The notes under the pieces: model-generated
What the model was told of the DNA's origin: nothing
Seen by the model: the letters and a program-made list of their open reading frames with translations, nothing else
The model's database searches: none
Made by a program: the position numbers and the translations under genes
In this document: positions 25,330-33,752 of the stretch, in pieces
How positions within the stretch are numbered: position 1 is the stretch's first letter
How the letters are laid out: every line of letters begins with the position of its first letter
Assembly: GCF_003426735.1 (NCBI RefSeq)
Contig: NZ_QVON01000003.1
Span: forward strand, 124,001-188,000
Origin: Arenibacter sp. P308M17
GTDB lineage: Bacteria; Bacteroidota; Bacteroidia; Flavobacteriales; Flavobacteriaceae
Length of the DNA: 64,000 nt
Reading direction: 5' to 3'

Positions 25330-28300
25330 ATGGAACCAACAACACCTCTTGTAAAAAACGGCATCCTTTTCGCCCTCCTTTTATGTATTTGCCAGCCTTC
25401 CTTTTCACAGGAAAAAGAAGAAGCCAAAAAAGACAAATGGGATGTCAACACCCCTGCCCTGCCCTTTAAAAAGGTCTCCATTGCCACCAATGAAGGGTCT
25501 TGGATAAGCCTGGATGTAAGTCCGGACGGGAGCCAGATCGTTTTTGATATGCTGGGCGATATCTATACCATGCCCATCAGTGGGGGCACCGCCACCCTGA
25601 TACGGGGCGGACATGCCTATGAGGTGCAGCCCCGATATAGTCCGGATGGAAAACACATCAGCTTTACCAGCGATGCCGCTGGTGGCGATAATATTTGGGT
25701 GATGAACACCGACGGTTCCGAAGCCGAACAGATTACCAAGGAAGATTTTAGATTGGTAAACAATGCGGTCTGGTCCGTGGACGGAAACTATATATTTTGC
25801 AGAAAACATTTTACCTCTTCCCGTTCCCTGGGTGCTGGCGAAATATGGATGTACCATAAATCCGGTGGCAAGGGCATTCAACTTACCAAAAGAAAAAATG
25901 ACCAACAGGATGTTGGAGAGCCCTGGGCTTCACCAGATGGCAAATATGTCTACTATAGCGAGGACGTTTATCCTGGAGGTTCTTTTCAGTACAACAAGGA
26001 CCCCAATAGCCAGATCTATGTCATAAACCGCTATAATCTTGAAGATGGGGAAACAGAAAGGGTAACGGGCGGACCGGGAGGGGCCATTCGTCCGGTCATA
26101 TCCCACAAAGGGGATGTAATGGCTTTTATTAAAAGGGTAAGAGAAAAAACAGTGCTATACCTGCACGACCTTAAAACTGGGAGGGAATGGCCTGTATACG
26201 ACCAACTAAGCAAGGACCAACAGGAAGCATGGGCCATATTTGGCCCTTATACGGGTTTCAATTTTACCCCTGATGATAGTTCCATCATTATTTGGGCCCA
26301 AGGAAAAATTAAAAAAATTGAACTGAATTCCCTAAAAGCTACGGATATTCCCTTCAGGGCCACAGCCGAACACAAGATCGTAAATGCCCTAAAATTTAAA
26401 AACGATGCCGCAGCGGATACCTTTACCGCAAAGGCCATACGCAATGCGGTAACCTCCCCCGATGGAAAAACGTTAATATTCAACGCCGCCGGTTACCTAT
26501 GGAAAAAAGCACTTCCCAATGGCACCCCTTCCCGACTGACCACGGGAACGGATCTGGAATATGAGCCCGCCTTTTCCAAAGACGGAAAATACCTGGTATA
26601 TGTAAGTTGGAACGACGAGCAAATGGGTGCCATAAATAGATTGGACCTCACTTCCAGCAAAAACCGCCCAATTAAACTGACCACCGACAAGGCCATTTAC
26701 AGGGAACCCAACTTTTCCCCTACAAACAACAACCTTATTGTTTACAGGGAAGAGGAGGGCAATCAGCATCAGGGTTATGTGCATACCAAAGAGCCCGGAA
26801 TCTATCTTATGGAGGTAAGTGAATCCAGAAGATCCGGCATCACCTCCAGTAAAAAATTGATGGTGAAAGAAGGTGCATTTCCCAGCTTTAACAAGGATGC
26901 CACTAGAATCTACTACCAAACGGGAGGGTATCTTTTGGGGAATATTACCAAGACCCTAAAATCTGTCAACCTTCAGGGCAAGGAAGAACGGGAAATTGTA
27001 ACATCCAAATACGCACAACGGATCATCCCTAGTCCGGACGATAATTGGTTGGCCTTTACCAATTTGTACAAGGTATATATTGCAGCCCTTCCCAAAACGG
27101 GCAATACCATTGAATTGGACGGCAAAGCCACCAATGTTCCAGTAGCCCAAGTGGCAAGGGATGCCGGTATTAACCTGCATTGGTCTCCCAATAGCGAATC
27201 GTTAAATTGGACCCTGGGCGATGCCTATTTTAAAACCGGCATCAATCAACGGTTCCCCTTTTTGGAAGGCGCTCCGGATAGCATTCCGGCCATGGATACC
27301 TTAGGCCTTAAAATAGGTCTTAGCCTGCCTACGGACAGTCCAAAGGGCAGCCTCGCCCTTAAAGGTGCCAGGATCATTACCATGAACAATGATGAAGTTA
27401 TAGAGAACGGCACCCTCATAATCAACAACAATACAATTACAGCCATTGGTTCCAGCGATGCGGTGAACATCCCTGCCGATGCCAAAATTTTGGATGTTAG
27501 TGGTAAGACCATTATGCCGGGATTAGTGGACGTACATGCCCATCTTAGCCATTTTAGATTTGGCTTGAGCGCCCAAAAACACTGGCCCTATTATGCCAAT
27601 TTGGCCTATGGGGTAACCACCACCCATGATCCTTCCGCCAATACCGAAGTGGTATTCTCCCAATCTGAAATGGTAAAGGCCGGCACTATGGTGGGCCCCA
27701 GAATATTCTCTACCGGAGTTATTTTATATGGAGCGGATGGCGACTTCAAGGCTACGGTGAACAATTTGGAAGATGCCAGATCGGCCATTCTAAGGACCAA
27801 GGCCTTTGGTGCCTTTTCCGTAAAAAGCTACAATCAGCCAAGAAGGGACCAAAGACAACAGATCATTAAAGCGGCCCAAGAAAAACAGATAGAAGTGGTG
27901 CCGGAAGGGGGTTCTACCTTCTTTCACAATATGTCCATGATTTTGGACGGACACACCGGAATTGAACACAACATACCGGTAGCTCCTATTTATGACGATG
28001 TCCTCCAATTATGGGCGGCCAGCGAAACGGCCTACACCCCTACCCTAATCGTTAATTACGGTGGCCTGAACGGAGAATACTTTTGGTATCAGACCACCAA
28101 TGTTTGGGAAAATGAAAAGCTTTTAAAGTACACCCCAAGAAGCATAATAGATGCGCGCTCCAGACATCGGACCATGGCACCTATCAAAGAGTATGAAAAC
28201 GGTCATATCCTAGTGGCCAATGCTACCAAAAAATTGGCCGATGCGGGCGTAAAAATAAACTTAGGTGCCCATGGGCAATTACAGGGCCTTGGTGCACATT

Positions 28301-28653
28301 GGGAGCTTTGGATGTTGGCCCAAGGGGGAATGGGCAATATGGAAGCCTTAAAAGCAGCCACCATTAATGGGGCCTCTTACCTTGGAATGGCAGAACAACT
28401 GGGCTCTTTGGAAGAAGGGAAATTGGCCGATCTGATCGTCTTGGACAAAAACCCTTTGGAAGACATTCAAAATTCCAACTCTGTAATCTATACCATGATC
28501 AACGGGCGCCTATATGATACGGAGACCATGAACGAGGCAGGAAACTACAACAACCCTAGAAGCCCTTTCTATTGGGAGATGAGCGACTATGCCCCTGCTT
28601 TTGATTGGCATGGGGAAACACATACGGGATGTTCCTGTGAGGTTGGGCATTGA
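25330..28653 (+). CDS. Secreted TolB/WD40-like propeller fused to amidohydrolase
   Basis: This 1107-residue protein has a signal peptide (cleavage near FSQ, about residue 27). It then has repeated PD40/TolB-type blades such as SPDGSQIVFDMLGDIYTM, SPDGKHISFTSDAAGGDNIW and SPDGKTLIFNAAGYLW over roughly residues 40-640. The C-terminal ~400 residues are a metal-dependent amidohydrolase: IMPGLVDVHAHLSH (about 728-741), then GTIEH-like GHTGIEHNIP and EEGKLADLIVLDKNPLED. Such fusions occur in Bacteroidota and are thought to act on peptides or amide-bearing substrates in the periplasm; substrate is unknown. It ends CSCEVGH. Confidence 0.88.
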   Translation: MEPTTPLVKNGILFALLLCICQPSFSQEKEEAKKDKWDVNTPALPFKKVSIATNEGSWISLDVSPDGSQIVFDMLGDIYTMPISGGTATLIRGGHAYEVQPRYSPDGKHISFTSDAAGGDNIWVMNTDGSEAEQITKEDFRLVNNAVWSVDGNYIFCRKHFTSSRSLGAGEIWMYHKSGGKGIQLTKRKNDQQDVGEPWASPDGKYVYYSEDVYPGGSFQYNKDPNSQIYVINRYNLEDGETERVTGGPGGAIRPVISHKGDVMAFIKRVREKTVLYLHDLKTGREWPVYDQLSKDQQEAWAIFGPYTGFNFTPDDSSIIIWAQGKIKKIELNSLKATDIPFRATAEHKIVNALKFKNDAAADTFTAKAIRNAVTSPDGKTLIFNAAGYLWKKALPNGTPSRLTTGTDLEYEPAFSKDGKYLVYVSWNDEQMGAINRLDLTSSKNRPIKLTTDKAIYREPNFSPTNNNLIVYREEEGNQHQGYVHTKEPGIYLMEVSESRRSGITSSKKLMVKEGAFPSFNKDATRIYYQTGGYLLGNITKTLKSVNLQGKEEREIVTSKYAQRIIPSPDDNWLAFTNLYKVYIAALPKTGNTIELDGKATNVPVAQVARDAGINLHWSPNSESLNWTLGDAYFKTGINQRFPFLEGAPDSIPAMDTLGLKIGLSLPTDSPKGSLALKGARIITMNNDEVIENGTLIINNNTITAIGSSDAVNIPADAKILDVSGKTIMPGLVDVHAHLSHFRFGLSAQKHWPYYANLAYGVTTTHDPSANTEVVFSQSEMVKAGTMVGPRIFSTGVILYGADGDFKATVNNLEDARSAILRTKAFGAFSVKSYNQPRRDQRQQIIKAAQEKQIEVVPEGGSTFFHNMSMILDGHTGIEHNIPVAPIYDDVLQLWAASETAYTPTLIVNYGGLNGEYFWYQTTNVWENEKLLKYTPRSIIDARSRHRTMAPIKEYENGHILVANATKKLADAGVKINLGAHGQLQGLGAHWELWMLAQGGMGNMEALKAATINGASYLGMAEQLGSLEEGKLADLIVLDKNPLEDIQNSNSVIYTMINGRLYDTETMNEAGNYNNPRSPFYWEMSDYAPAFDWHGETHTGCSCEVGH

Positions 28654-28671
28654 TCTATAGTATATGATTAC

Positions 28672-28686
28672 AAGCGCGACGCTTGC
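28672..28686. repeat. Short palindrome CAAGCG-CGA-CGCTTG
   Basis: The arms CAAGCG and CGCTTG are perfect with a 3-nt loop, 19 nt after the amidohydrolase stop codon. It could help end that transcript before the Mo-hydroxylase genes, although no T-run follows. Confidence 0.35.
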
Positions 28687-28840
28687 ACCAGCGAAGGAGC
28701 GTCAGCAAAGGGGAGAAGGATCAAATAGATCAATTTGTTCTATGGAAACAAGTGTACATGGTTTCTTATTTTACCATAATCGACGATTCATTTGTTTTGG
28801 AAAGGCAATTCCTTATCTTAGAAGCTAAACTTGTAAGAGC

Positions 28841-29305
28841 ATGCCAACCTACCACCTCCATATTAATGGTTCCCAAAAAGAGATCGAGACGGAGGCCGAT
28901 ACCCCAATGCTTTACGTTTTAAGGGATTATTTGGAACTTAATGGTCCCAAATTTGGGTGTGGACTTTCACAATGTGGTAGCTGTACCGTTTTGATCGATG
29001 GCAAGGCTTCCACGAGCTGCCTACTGCCCATATCCTCTATTGGGGAAGCAAAAATAACCACCCTGGAAGGTCTCGCATCCCATAGCGGGAAGCTGCACGC
29101 CGTGCAACAGGCATTTGTGGACGAACAGGCTGCCCAATGTGGCTATTGCCTAAATGGTATGGTGATGACTGCGGTGGGACTCTTAAATACCAACCCAAAT
29201 CCGAGTGAAAGTGAAATAAAAAATGCCCTTGAGGGCAACCTATGCCGCTGTGGGGCCCATACCCGTATTATCCAAGCCATTAAAACCGCAGCTAAAAACC
29301 TTTAA
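28841..29305 (+). CDS. Mo-hydroxylase [2Fe-2S] subunit (IorA/CoxS type)
   Basis: The 154-residue protein has the plant-type ferredoxin cluster ligands C40, C45, C48 and C60 (GCGLSQCGSCTVLIDG). The second cluster in the C-terminal helical domain has C100, C103, C135 and C137 (QCGYCLNGM, NLCRCGAH). This is the complete layout of small subunits of xanthine-oxidase-type molybdenum hydroxylases, which carry electrons from the molybdenum site. It has no export signal of its own and may be exported as a complex with the RR-containing large subunit, whose gene begins 12 bp later. Confidence 0.94.
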   Translation: MPTYHLHINGSQKEIETEADTPMLYVLRDYLELNGPKFGCGLSQCGSCTVLIDGKASTSCLLPISSIGEAKITTLEGLASHSGKLHAVQQAFVDEQAAQCGYCLNGMVMTAVGLLNTNPNPSESEIKNALEGNLCRCGAHTRIIQAIKTAAKNL

Positions 29306-29317
29306 TCACAATCTGCC

Positions 29318-31654
29318 ATGACCGCCATACCCCTGAGAACCAGAAGAAAATTTCTTAAAGATTTGGGCTATATCAGCGTGGGATTTTCACTTTTAGGAGC
29401 CTGTTCAGGTGTAGAAGATCCCATGATGGCCGAGCGTATAGCCTTTGAAGGCCCACTTCCGGGAAGTATGGGAAGGGCCAAAAACGTAAACGCCTGGTTG
29501 CAAATATTGGAGGATGGAAGTATAAGGGTCCTATCCGGAAAAGTAGAACTGGGGCAGGGCATCCGAACCGCCATCCAACAGATGGCCGCAGAAGAACTGG
29601 ATATGGATTTGGAAATGGTGCAGGTACATCTGGCAGAGACCAGCGTTACCCCCAACGAAGGTTATACCGGTGCCAGTGCTTCCATTCAAAACAGTGCCAT
29701 GTCCGTACGCTATGCCGCAGCTACCGCCAGGCAAGAATTATTGGGATTGGCGAGTACAAAACTAAATACACCTATTACCGACCTGCTCCTATACAATGGC
29801 AAAGTTAAATCTAAACAAAGCAAGGAATCCTTGACCTTTGCCGAGCTACTTGAAGGGGTACAAATAGAAAGGGAAGTAATTCTTCCGCTCCCCATTAAGG
29901 ACTTTAGGGAGCATCGCTATGTAGGAAAAGCGATCCCTAGAACGGATATATTGGACATGGTCAACGGAAAAGCCGTTTATATACAAGACCTACGTTTCCC
30001 TGGTATGGTCCATGCCAGAGTAGTAAGACCTCCGGGATATTCCTCCCAACTGATTTCCTTGGATGAAAGCGGTTTAAGGAAAGAAGTTTCAGGAGTTATG
30101 AAAACAGTAATAAAAGGCAGTTTTGTAGGAGTCGTTACCAAAAGGGAATACCAAGCCATAAAGGCAGAACAATATCTAAAGAACCACTCGGCATGGACAG
30201 CCACCTCAACTTTTCCCAAACCTGAAAACCTCTACGCACATATCAAAATGATTGCCACTGGCCCGGAAACAGTGAAAAATGAAGGTGATGTAGCGGCAGC
30301 ATTTGAAAGCGCAGAAACCCTTAAAGCAACCTATTCCAAACCCTATATTAAACACGCTTCTTTGGGTCCGGCATGCGGAATTGCTTTGTTTGATGGAGAA
30401 ATATTACACCTCTGGTCCCATAGTCAAGGGATATATCCCCTAAGGGAAGCCTTGGCGACAATGTTGACCATAGACGCCAATAAAATACATATCATTGGGG
30501 TTCCGGGTGCAGGTTGTTTTGGTCATAGTACCGCTGATGATGCTGCCACAGACGCCGCTATTTTGGCATTGGAATATCCTGGAAAGCACGTCCGTGTACA
30601 ATGGTCCAGACATGATGAACATTCCTGGGATCCCTATGGTCCGGCCATGATTACCACCTTGGAAGCCAGTCTGGATAAAAACAATAAAATAAACGCATGG
30701 AAAACCGAGGTATGGACGGACTCCCACAGTACCCGCCCCAACAAAGATGCCGGGACGGTATTGGCGGCCAGGTATTTGGACCCTCCCCACAGGATGAAGT
30801 CGAGAGGGTATCTGGGAGGAGGACATAGAAACGGCGATCCGTATTACCGTATTCCGAACATGACCTTGAATGCACATTACTATGAAGGTCCCTTCCGCAC
30901 ATCCTCTTTGCGCAGCCTAGGGTCGTTTACTAATATCTTCGCCCTGGAATCCTTTATGGACGCTCTTGCCGAAAAGGCAGGTCAGGACCCCTTGGAATTC
31001 CGACTAAACCATTTGGAGGATGATAGGGCCATAGAAGTTATCCAAAAGGTGAAAGTCCTCACCGGTTCCCAAAATATATTGGATGGTGAAGGTATTGGGC
31101 ATGCCTTTATGAGGTACAAGAATACGGACGCCTATATAGCGGTGGCCGCCAAAGTGGCGGTGGACAAGGACCAAGGCAATATCCGGCTGATTAAAATGTG
31201 GGCAGCGGTAGATGTAGGAGAAGTAATCAATTTGGACGGACTCACCAATCAAATTGAGGGCGGGATGATCCAGGCTGCCAGTTGGACCTTAAAGGAGCAA
31301 GTGACTTTCAATACCAATAAAATAACAAGTACTGACTGGGCCAACTATCCCATTTTACGTTTTCCGGAAGTCCCCGATGTGGAAGTGGCCATTATTGACC
31401 GTCCAAACGAAGAAGCCAAGGGTGCGGGGGAGGTCCCGGTGCCACCAACAGCTGCAGCAATTGCGAATGCCATCTACAGAGCATGCGGAAAACAGGTCTA
31501 CGATCTGCCCATAACCCCAGAAAAGATTTTGAAGGCATCATCTAAGATGCTGCATAGCCATACTAATTATAGTACACCAAATCATTTCGTCAAAGCAAAG
31601 AATGAGCCACCCCTTCCGGCTTCTCCTCTGTCGAAGCCACCTTCCCCTGTTTAG
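29318..31654 (+). CDS. Mo-hydroxylase molybdopterin subunit (IorB/CoxL-like)
   Basis: The 778-residue protein has an RR motif (RTRRKFLKD, 7-15) followed by a hydrophobic segment ending in GACSG, so it is probably exported and may be lipidated at C29. Molybdopterin-binding features include SGKVELGQGIRTAIQQMAAEEL, GVPGAGCFGHSTADDA and the catalytic-Glu region AKGAGEVPVPPTAAAIANAI. It hydroxylates an aldehyde or N-heterocycle; the substrate is unknown. No FAD subunit or haem partner is adjacent. The last ~17 residues (from NEPPLPASPL) are encoded by the inverted repeat at 31606, so the native C-terminus has probably been replaced. Confidence 0.92.
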   Translation: MTAIPLRTRRKFLKDLGYISVGFSLLGACSGVEDPMMAERIAFEGPLPGSMGRAKNVNAWLQILEDGSIRVLSGKVELGQGIRTAIQQMAAEELDMDLEMVQVHLAETSVTPNEGYTGASASIQNSAMSVRYAAATARQELLGLASTKLNTPITDLLLYNGKVKSKQSKESLTFAELLEGVQIEREVILPLPIKDFREHRYVGKAIPRTDILDMVNGKAVYIQDLRFPGMVHARVVRPPGYSSQLISLDESGLRKEVSGVMKTVIKGSFVGVVTKREYQAIKAEQYLKNHSAWTATSTFPKPENLYAHIKMIATGPETVKNEGDVAAAFESAETLKATYSKPYIKHASLGPACGIALFDGEILHLWSHSQGIYPLREALATMLTIDANKIHIIGVPGAGCFGHSTADDAATDAAILALEYPGKHVRVQWSRHDEHSWDPYGPAMITTLEASLDKNNKINAWKTEVWTDSHSTRPNKDAGTVLAARYLDPPHRMKSRGYLGGGHRNGDPYYRIPNMTLNAHYYEGPFRTSSLRSLGSFTNIFALESFMDALAEKAGQDPLEFRLNHLEDDRAIEVIQKVKVLTGSQNILDGEGIGHAFMRYKNTDAYIAVAAKVAVDKDQGNIRLIKMWAAVDVGEVINLDGLTNQIEGGMIQAASWTLKEQVTFNTNKITSTDWANYPILRFPEVPDVEVAIIDRPNEEAKGAGEVPVPPTAAAIANAIYRACGKQVYDLPITPEKILKASSKMLHSHTNYSTPNHFVKAKNEPPLPASPLSKPPSPV

Positions 31655-31781
31655 GGGAAGGAGCTATTTCTTTGTTTTTCCAATTACCGTCATGGAATTA
31701 ATAAGTGCCAATAATATGCTCCTTCCCTTGGATAAGGGAAGGTGGAGCCTCCGCCATCAGCGGAGAGGACGGAAGGGGTTG
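31606..31781. repeat. Large compound inverted repeat between convergent genes
   Basis: The left arm (31606-31664) and right arm (31718-31781) are inverted copies: CCCCTTCCGG...CTCCTCTG...CCACCTTCCCC...GGGGAAGGAGC against GCTCCTTCCC...GGGAAGGTGG...GAGAGGACGGAAGGGG. Each arm holds its own hairpin (CTTCCCC/GGGGAAG and CTTCCC/GGGAAG). A 53-bp AT-rich spacer lies between. It overlaps the last codons of the Mo-hydroxylase gene and ends 6 bp before the sulfatase 2 stop. It probably terminates transcription from both sides and looks like a mobile repeat. Confidence 0.65.
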
Positions 31782-31787
31782 AAAAGC

Positions 31788-33398
31788 CTAATAATTCTTG
31801 GACTGTTCAATATATTTATCATCCAATTCTTTGGAATCTTTATATTTTACCCTAAGCTGGGCGAGTTTTTCCTTTAGTTCTTTCACGACACCTGCATATT
31901 CCGGATCTTTATAAACATTGTTCAATTCCTTGGGATCTTTATGGCGATCATATAATTCCCATTCGTCCACGTCATAATAAAAATGGGCCAATTTGTACTC
32001 CTTGGTCACTATACCATAATGACGTTTTACCATATGTACACTGGGGTATTCATAATAATGGTAATAAACGGCCTCCCGCTTCCATTGGTCCGATCGGCCT
32101 TTTAACAAGGGCATAAGGCTTTCCCCCTGCATATCCTCTGGGGCCTCAATTTGTGCCGCTTCCAAAAAGGTCTGGGCAAAATCCAGGTTCTGAACCATTT
32201 CCTCCTCCGTAGTTCCCGGTTTTATTTCATTGGGCCAACGAATTAGTAGCGGAGTCTTAAAGGACTCATCGTAAATAAAGCGCTTGTCGAACCAACCGTG
32301 CTCCCCTAAATAGAACCCTTGATCCGAGGTATATACCACTATGGTATTTTCGGCCAGACCACTGGTATCCAAGTAGTCCAACACCCTTCCTACATTATTA
32401 TCCACAGAGCTAATACTGCCCAAATAATCCTGCATATAGCGTTGGTATTTCCAAATCATCTTTTCCCTATCCGTCAGCGAAGGCCATTTTTCCATAAAAT
32501 CCTGGTTAATGGAATCCAAAATAGGTCTGTACTCACTTCGCTGGTCCTCGTTGCCGCGATTGAATTCATTGTAAACATCGGCCTGGGAATTTTCAACTAC
32601 GGGCAACACCTCTCCCATAGCCTCCAAGGTTTCAGGAAAAATCTTGCTGTCATGGCTATACTGCATATGGTACAACAAATTCATTTCGGCAGTTTTGGCC
32701 GCAGTACCCCTGTTGGAATAATCATCGAATAGGGTTTCCGGCAGGGGAAAGGTTTTTTGCGTATATTCCTTAAACTTGTCCGCCCTTGGCCACCAAGGCC
32801 TGTGCGGGGCTTTGTGCAAATACATTAAAAAAAACGGCTTGTTGGGGTCCCGTTTTTTATCCAACCATTCCAAACTCATATCCGTAATGATATCCGTAAC
32901 ATAACCGGTAATGGTAGTATCTCCTTTTTGGGTGATAAAATCCGGGTTGATATAATGTCCCTGCCCGGGCAGGATCATAAAATCATCCACGCCCTTGGGA
33001 TTGTTCCCGAAATGCAATTTCCCGAACATGGCCGTTTGGTAACCCGCCTTCTGAAAAATCTGGGGAAAGGTAACCTGGGTGGTATCGAACGGATTGTGAT
33101 TGTCTATTTTCCCATTCATATGGGTGTGTTTTCCTGTAAGTATGGTAGCCCTTGAGGGAGCACAGATGGAATTGGTGACACTGGCATTTCTAAACAGCAT
33201 TCCCTCTTTGGCCAAACGATCAATATTAGGGGTCTGGATCAAATGGTCGCTATAGGCGCTTATGGCCTGATAAGCATGATCATCGGACATAATAAAAAGG
33301 AAATTGGGCTTCTGGGGCTTCTTCCCTTCCTTCTCGGCACAACCGTACAATAATAAAAGACATAGGGCAACAAGGGAAAACAATGGGAATACTTTCAT
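31788..33398 (-). CDS. Sulfatase 2, lipoprotein (CAPSR type)
   Basis: The start at 33398 (MKVFPLFSLVALCLLLLYGC) is preferred, because it gives a lipoprotein signal with Cys20. The longer start at 33437 uses an ATG inside the terminal repeat of the adjacent MITE. The 537-residue protein has metal-binding MSDDHAY, the signature NSICAPSRATILTGKH (C79 to formylglycine), GKLHFGN and TSDQGFYLGEHGW, typical of type I sulfatases. The C-terminal YKLAHFYYDVDEWELYD resembles the DUF4976 domain common in this group. It probably sits on the outer membrane and removes sulfate from glycan. It is convergent with the Mo-hydroxylase genes. Confidence 0.92.
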   Translation of the reverse strand: MKVFPLFSLVALCLLLLYGCAEKEGKKPQKPNFLFIMSDDHAYQAISAYSDHLIQTPNIDRLAKEGMLFRNASVTNSICAPSRATILTGKHTHMNGKIDNHNPFDTTQVTFPQIFQKAGYQTAMFGKLHFGNNPKGVDDFMILPGQGHYINPDFITQKGDTTITGYVTDIITDMSLEWLDKKRDPNKPFFLMYLHKAPHRPWWPRADKFKEYTQKTFPLPETLFDDYSNRGTAAKTAEMNLLYHMQYSHDSKIFPETLEAMGEVLPVVENSQADVYNEFNRGNEDQRSEYRPILDSINQDFMEKWPSLTDREKMIWKYQRYMQDYLGSISSVDNNVGRVLDYLDTSGLAENTIVVYTSDQGFYLGEHGWFDKRFIYDESFKTPLLIRWPNEIKPGTTEEEMVQNLDFAQTFLEAAQIEAPEDMQGESLMPLLKGRSDQWKREAVYYHYYEYPSVHMVKRHYGIVTKEYKLAHFYYDVDEWELYDRHKDPKELNNVYKDPEYAGVVKELKEKLAQLRVKYKDSKELDDKYIEQSKNY

Positions 33399-33429
33399 AG
33401 GGTCTGGTAGTTTAAATAAGACTACTAAT

Positions 33430-33590
33430 GAACTCATTTAAACTTCTCTGATTGAAGTGAAAATCAGCAATTTTTTGTCCAATTGAAGCTCTTTTTGTGT
33501 TGCATAGCAGGGCTACGGAACACAAAAAAGGCAAAAAGTGGGCGAAAAAGAGCGATTTTTTAACCAATTGAGAAAAGTTTAAATGAGTTC
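33430..33590. mobile_element. 161-bp MITE-like element with GAACTCATTTAAACT ends
   Basis: The ends GAACTCATTTAAACTT and AAGTTTAAATGAGTTC are inverted over at least 15 bp and are flanked by AAT on both sides (a possible 3-bp target duplication). The interior folds back again: CTCTTTTTGTGTT against AACACAAAAAAG, and CAATTGAAGCTC against GAGCGATTTTTTAACCAATTG. There is no coding capacity. A shorter relative with matching ends lies at 47702-47776. It sits directly upstream of sulfatase 2 and may carry or disturb its promoter. Confidence 0.7.
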
Positions 33591-33752
33591 AATATAAAAA
33601 ACAATAAATATAATAGGTTTATGGAGAAACTTCAAATAAATTTGGGCAGCCGGTTTCAATTGGGACAGGTTAAAGGGCTGCATATAGGAAAGGCCATTCT
33701 ACACCCATGTAAAATGGCTTTCCTTAAAGTAGTTCATAGCTCTCGGTCAGGT

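Noticed and set aside
28683-28922. 79-residue open frame before the Mo-hydroxylase small subunit
   Set aside because: It overlaps the start of the Fe-S subunit gene in another frame and shows no family features.
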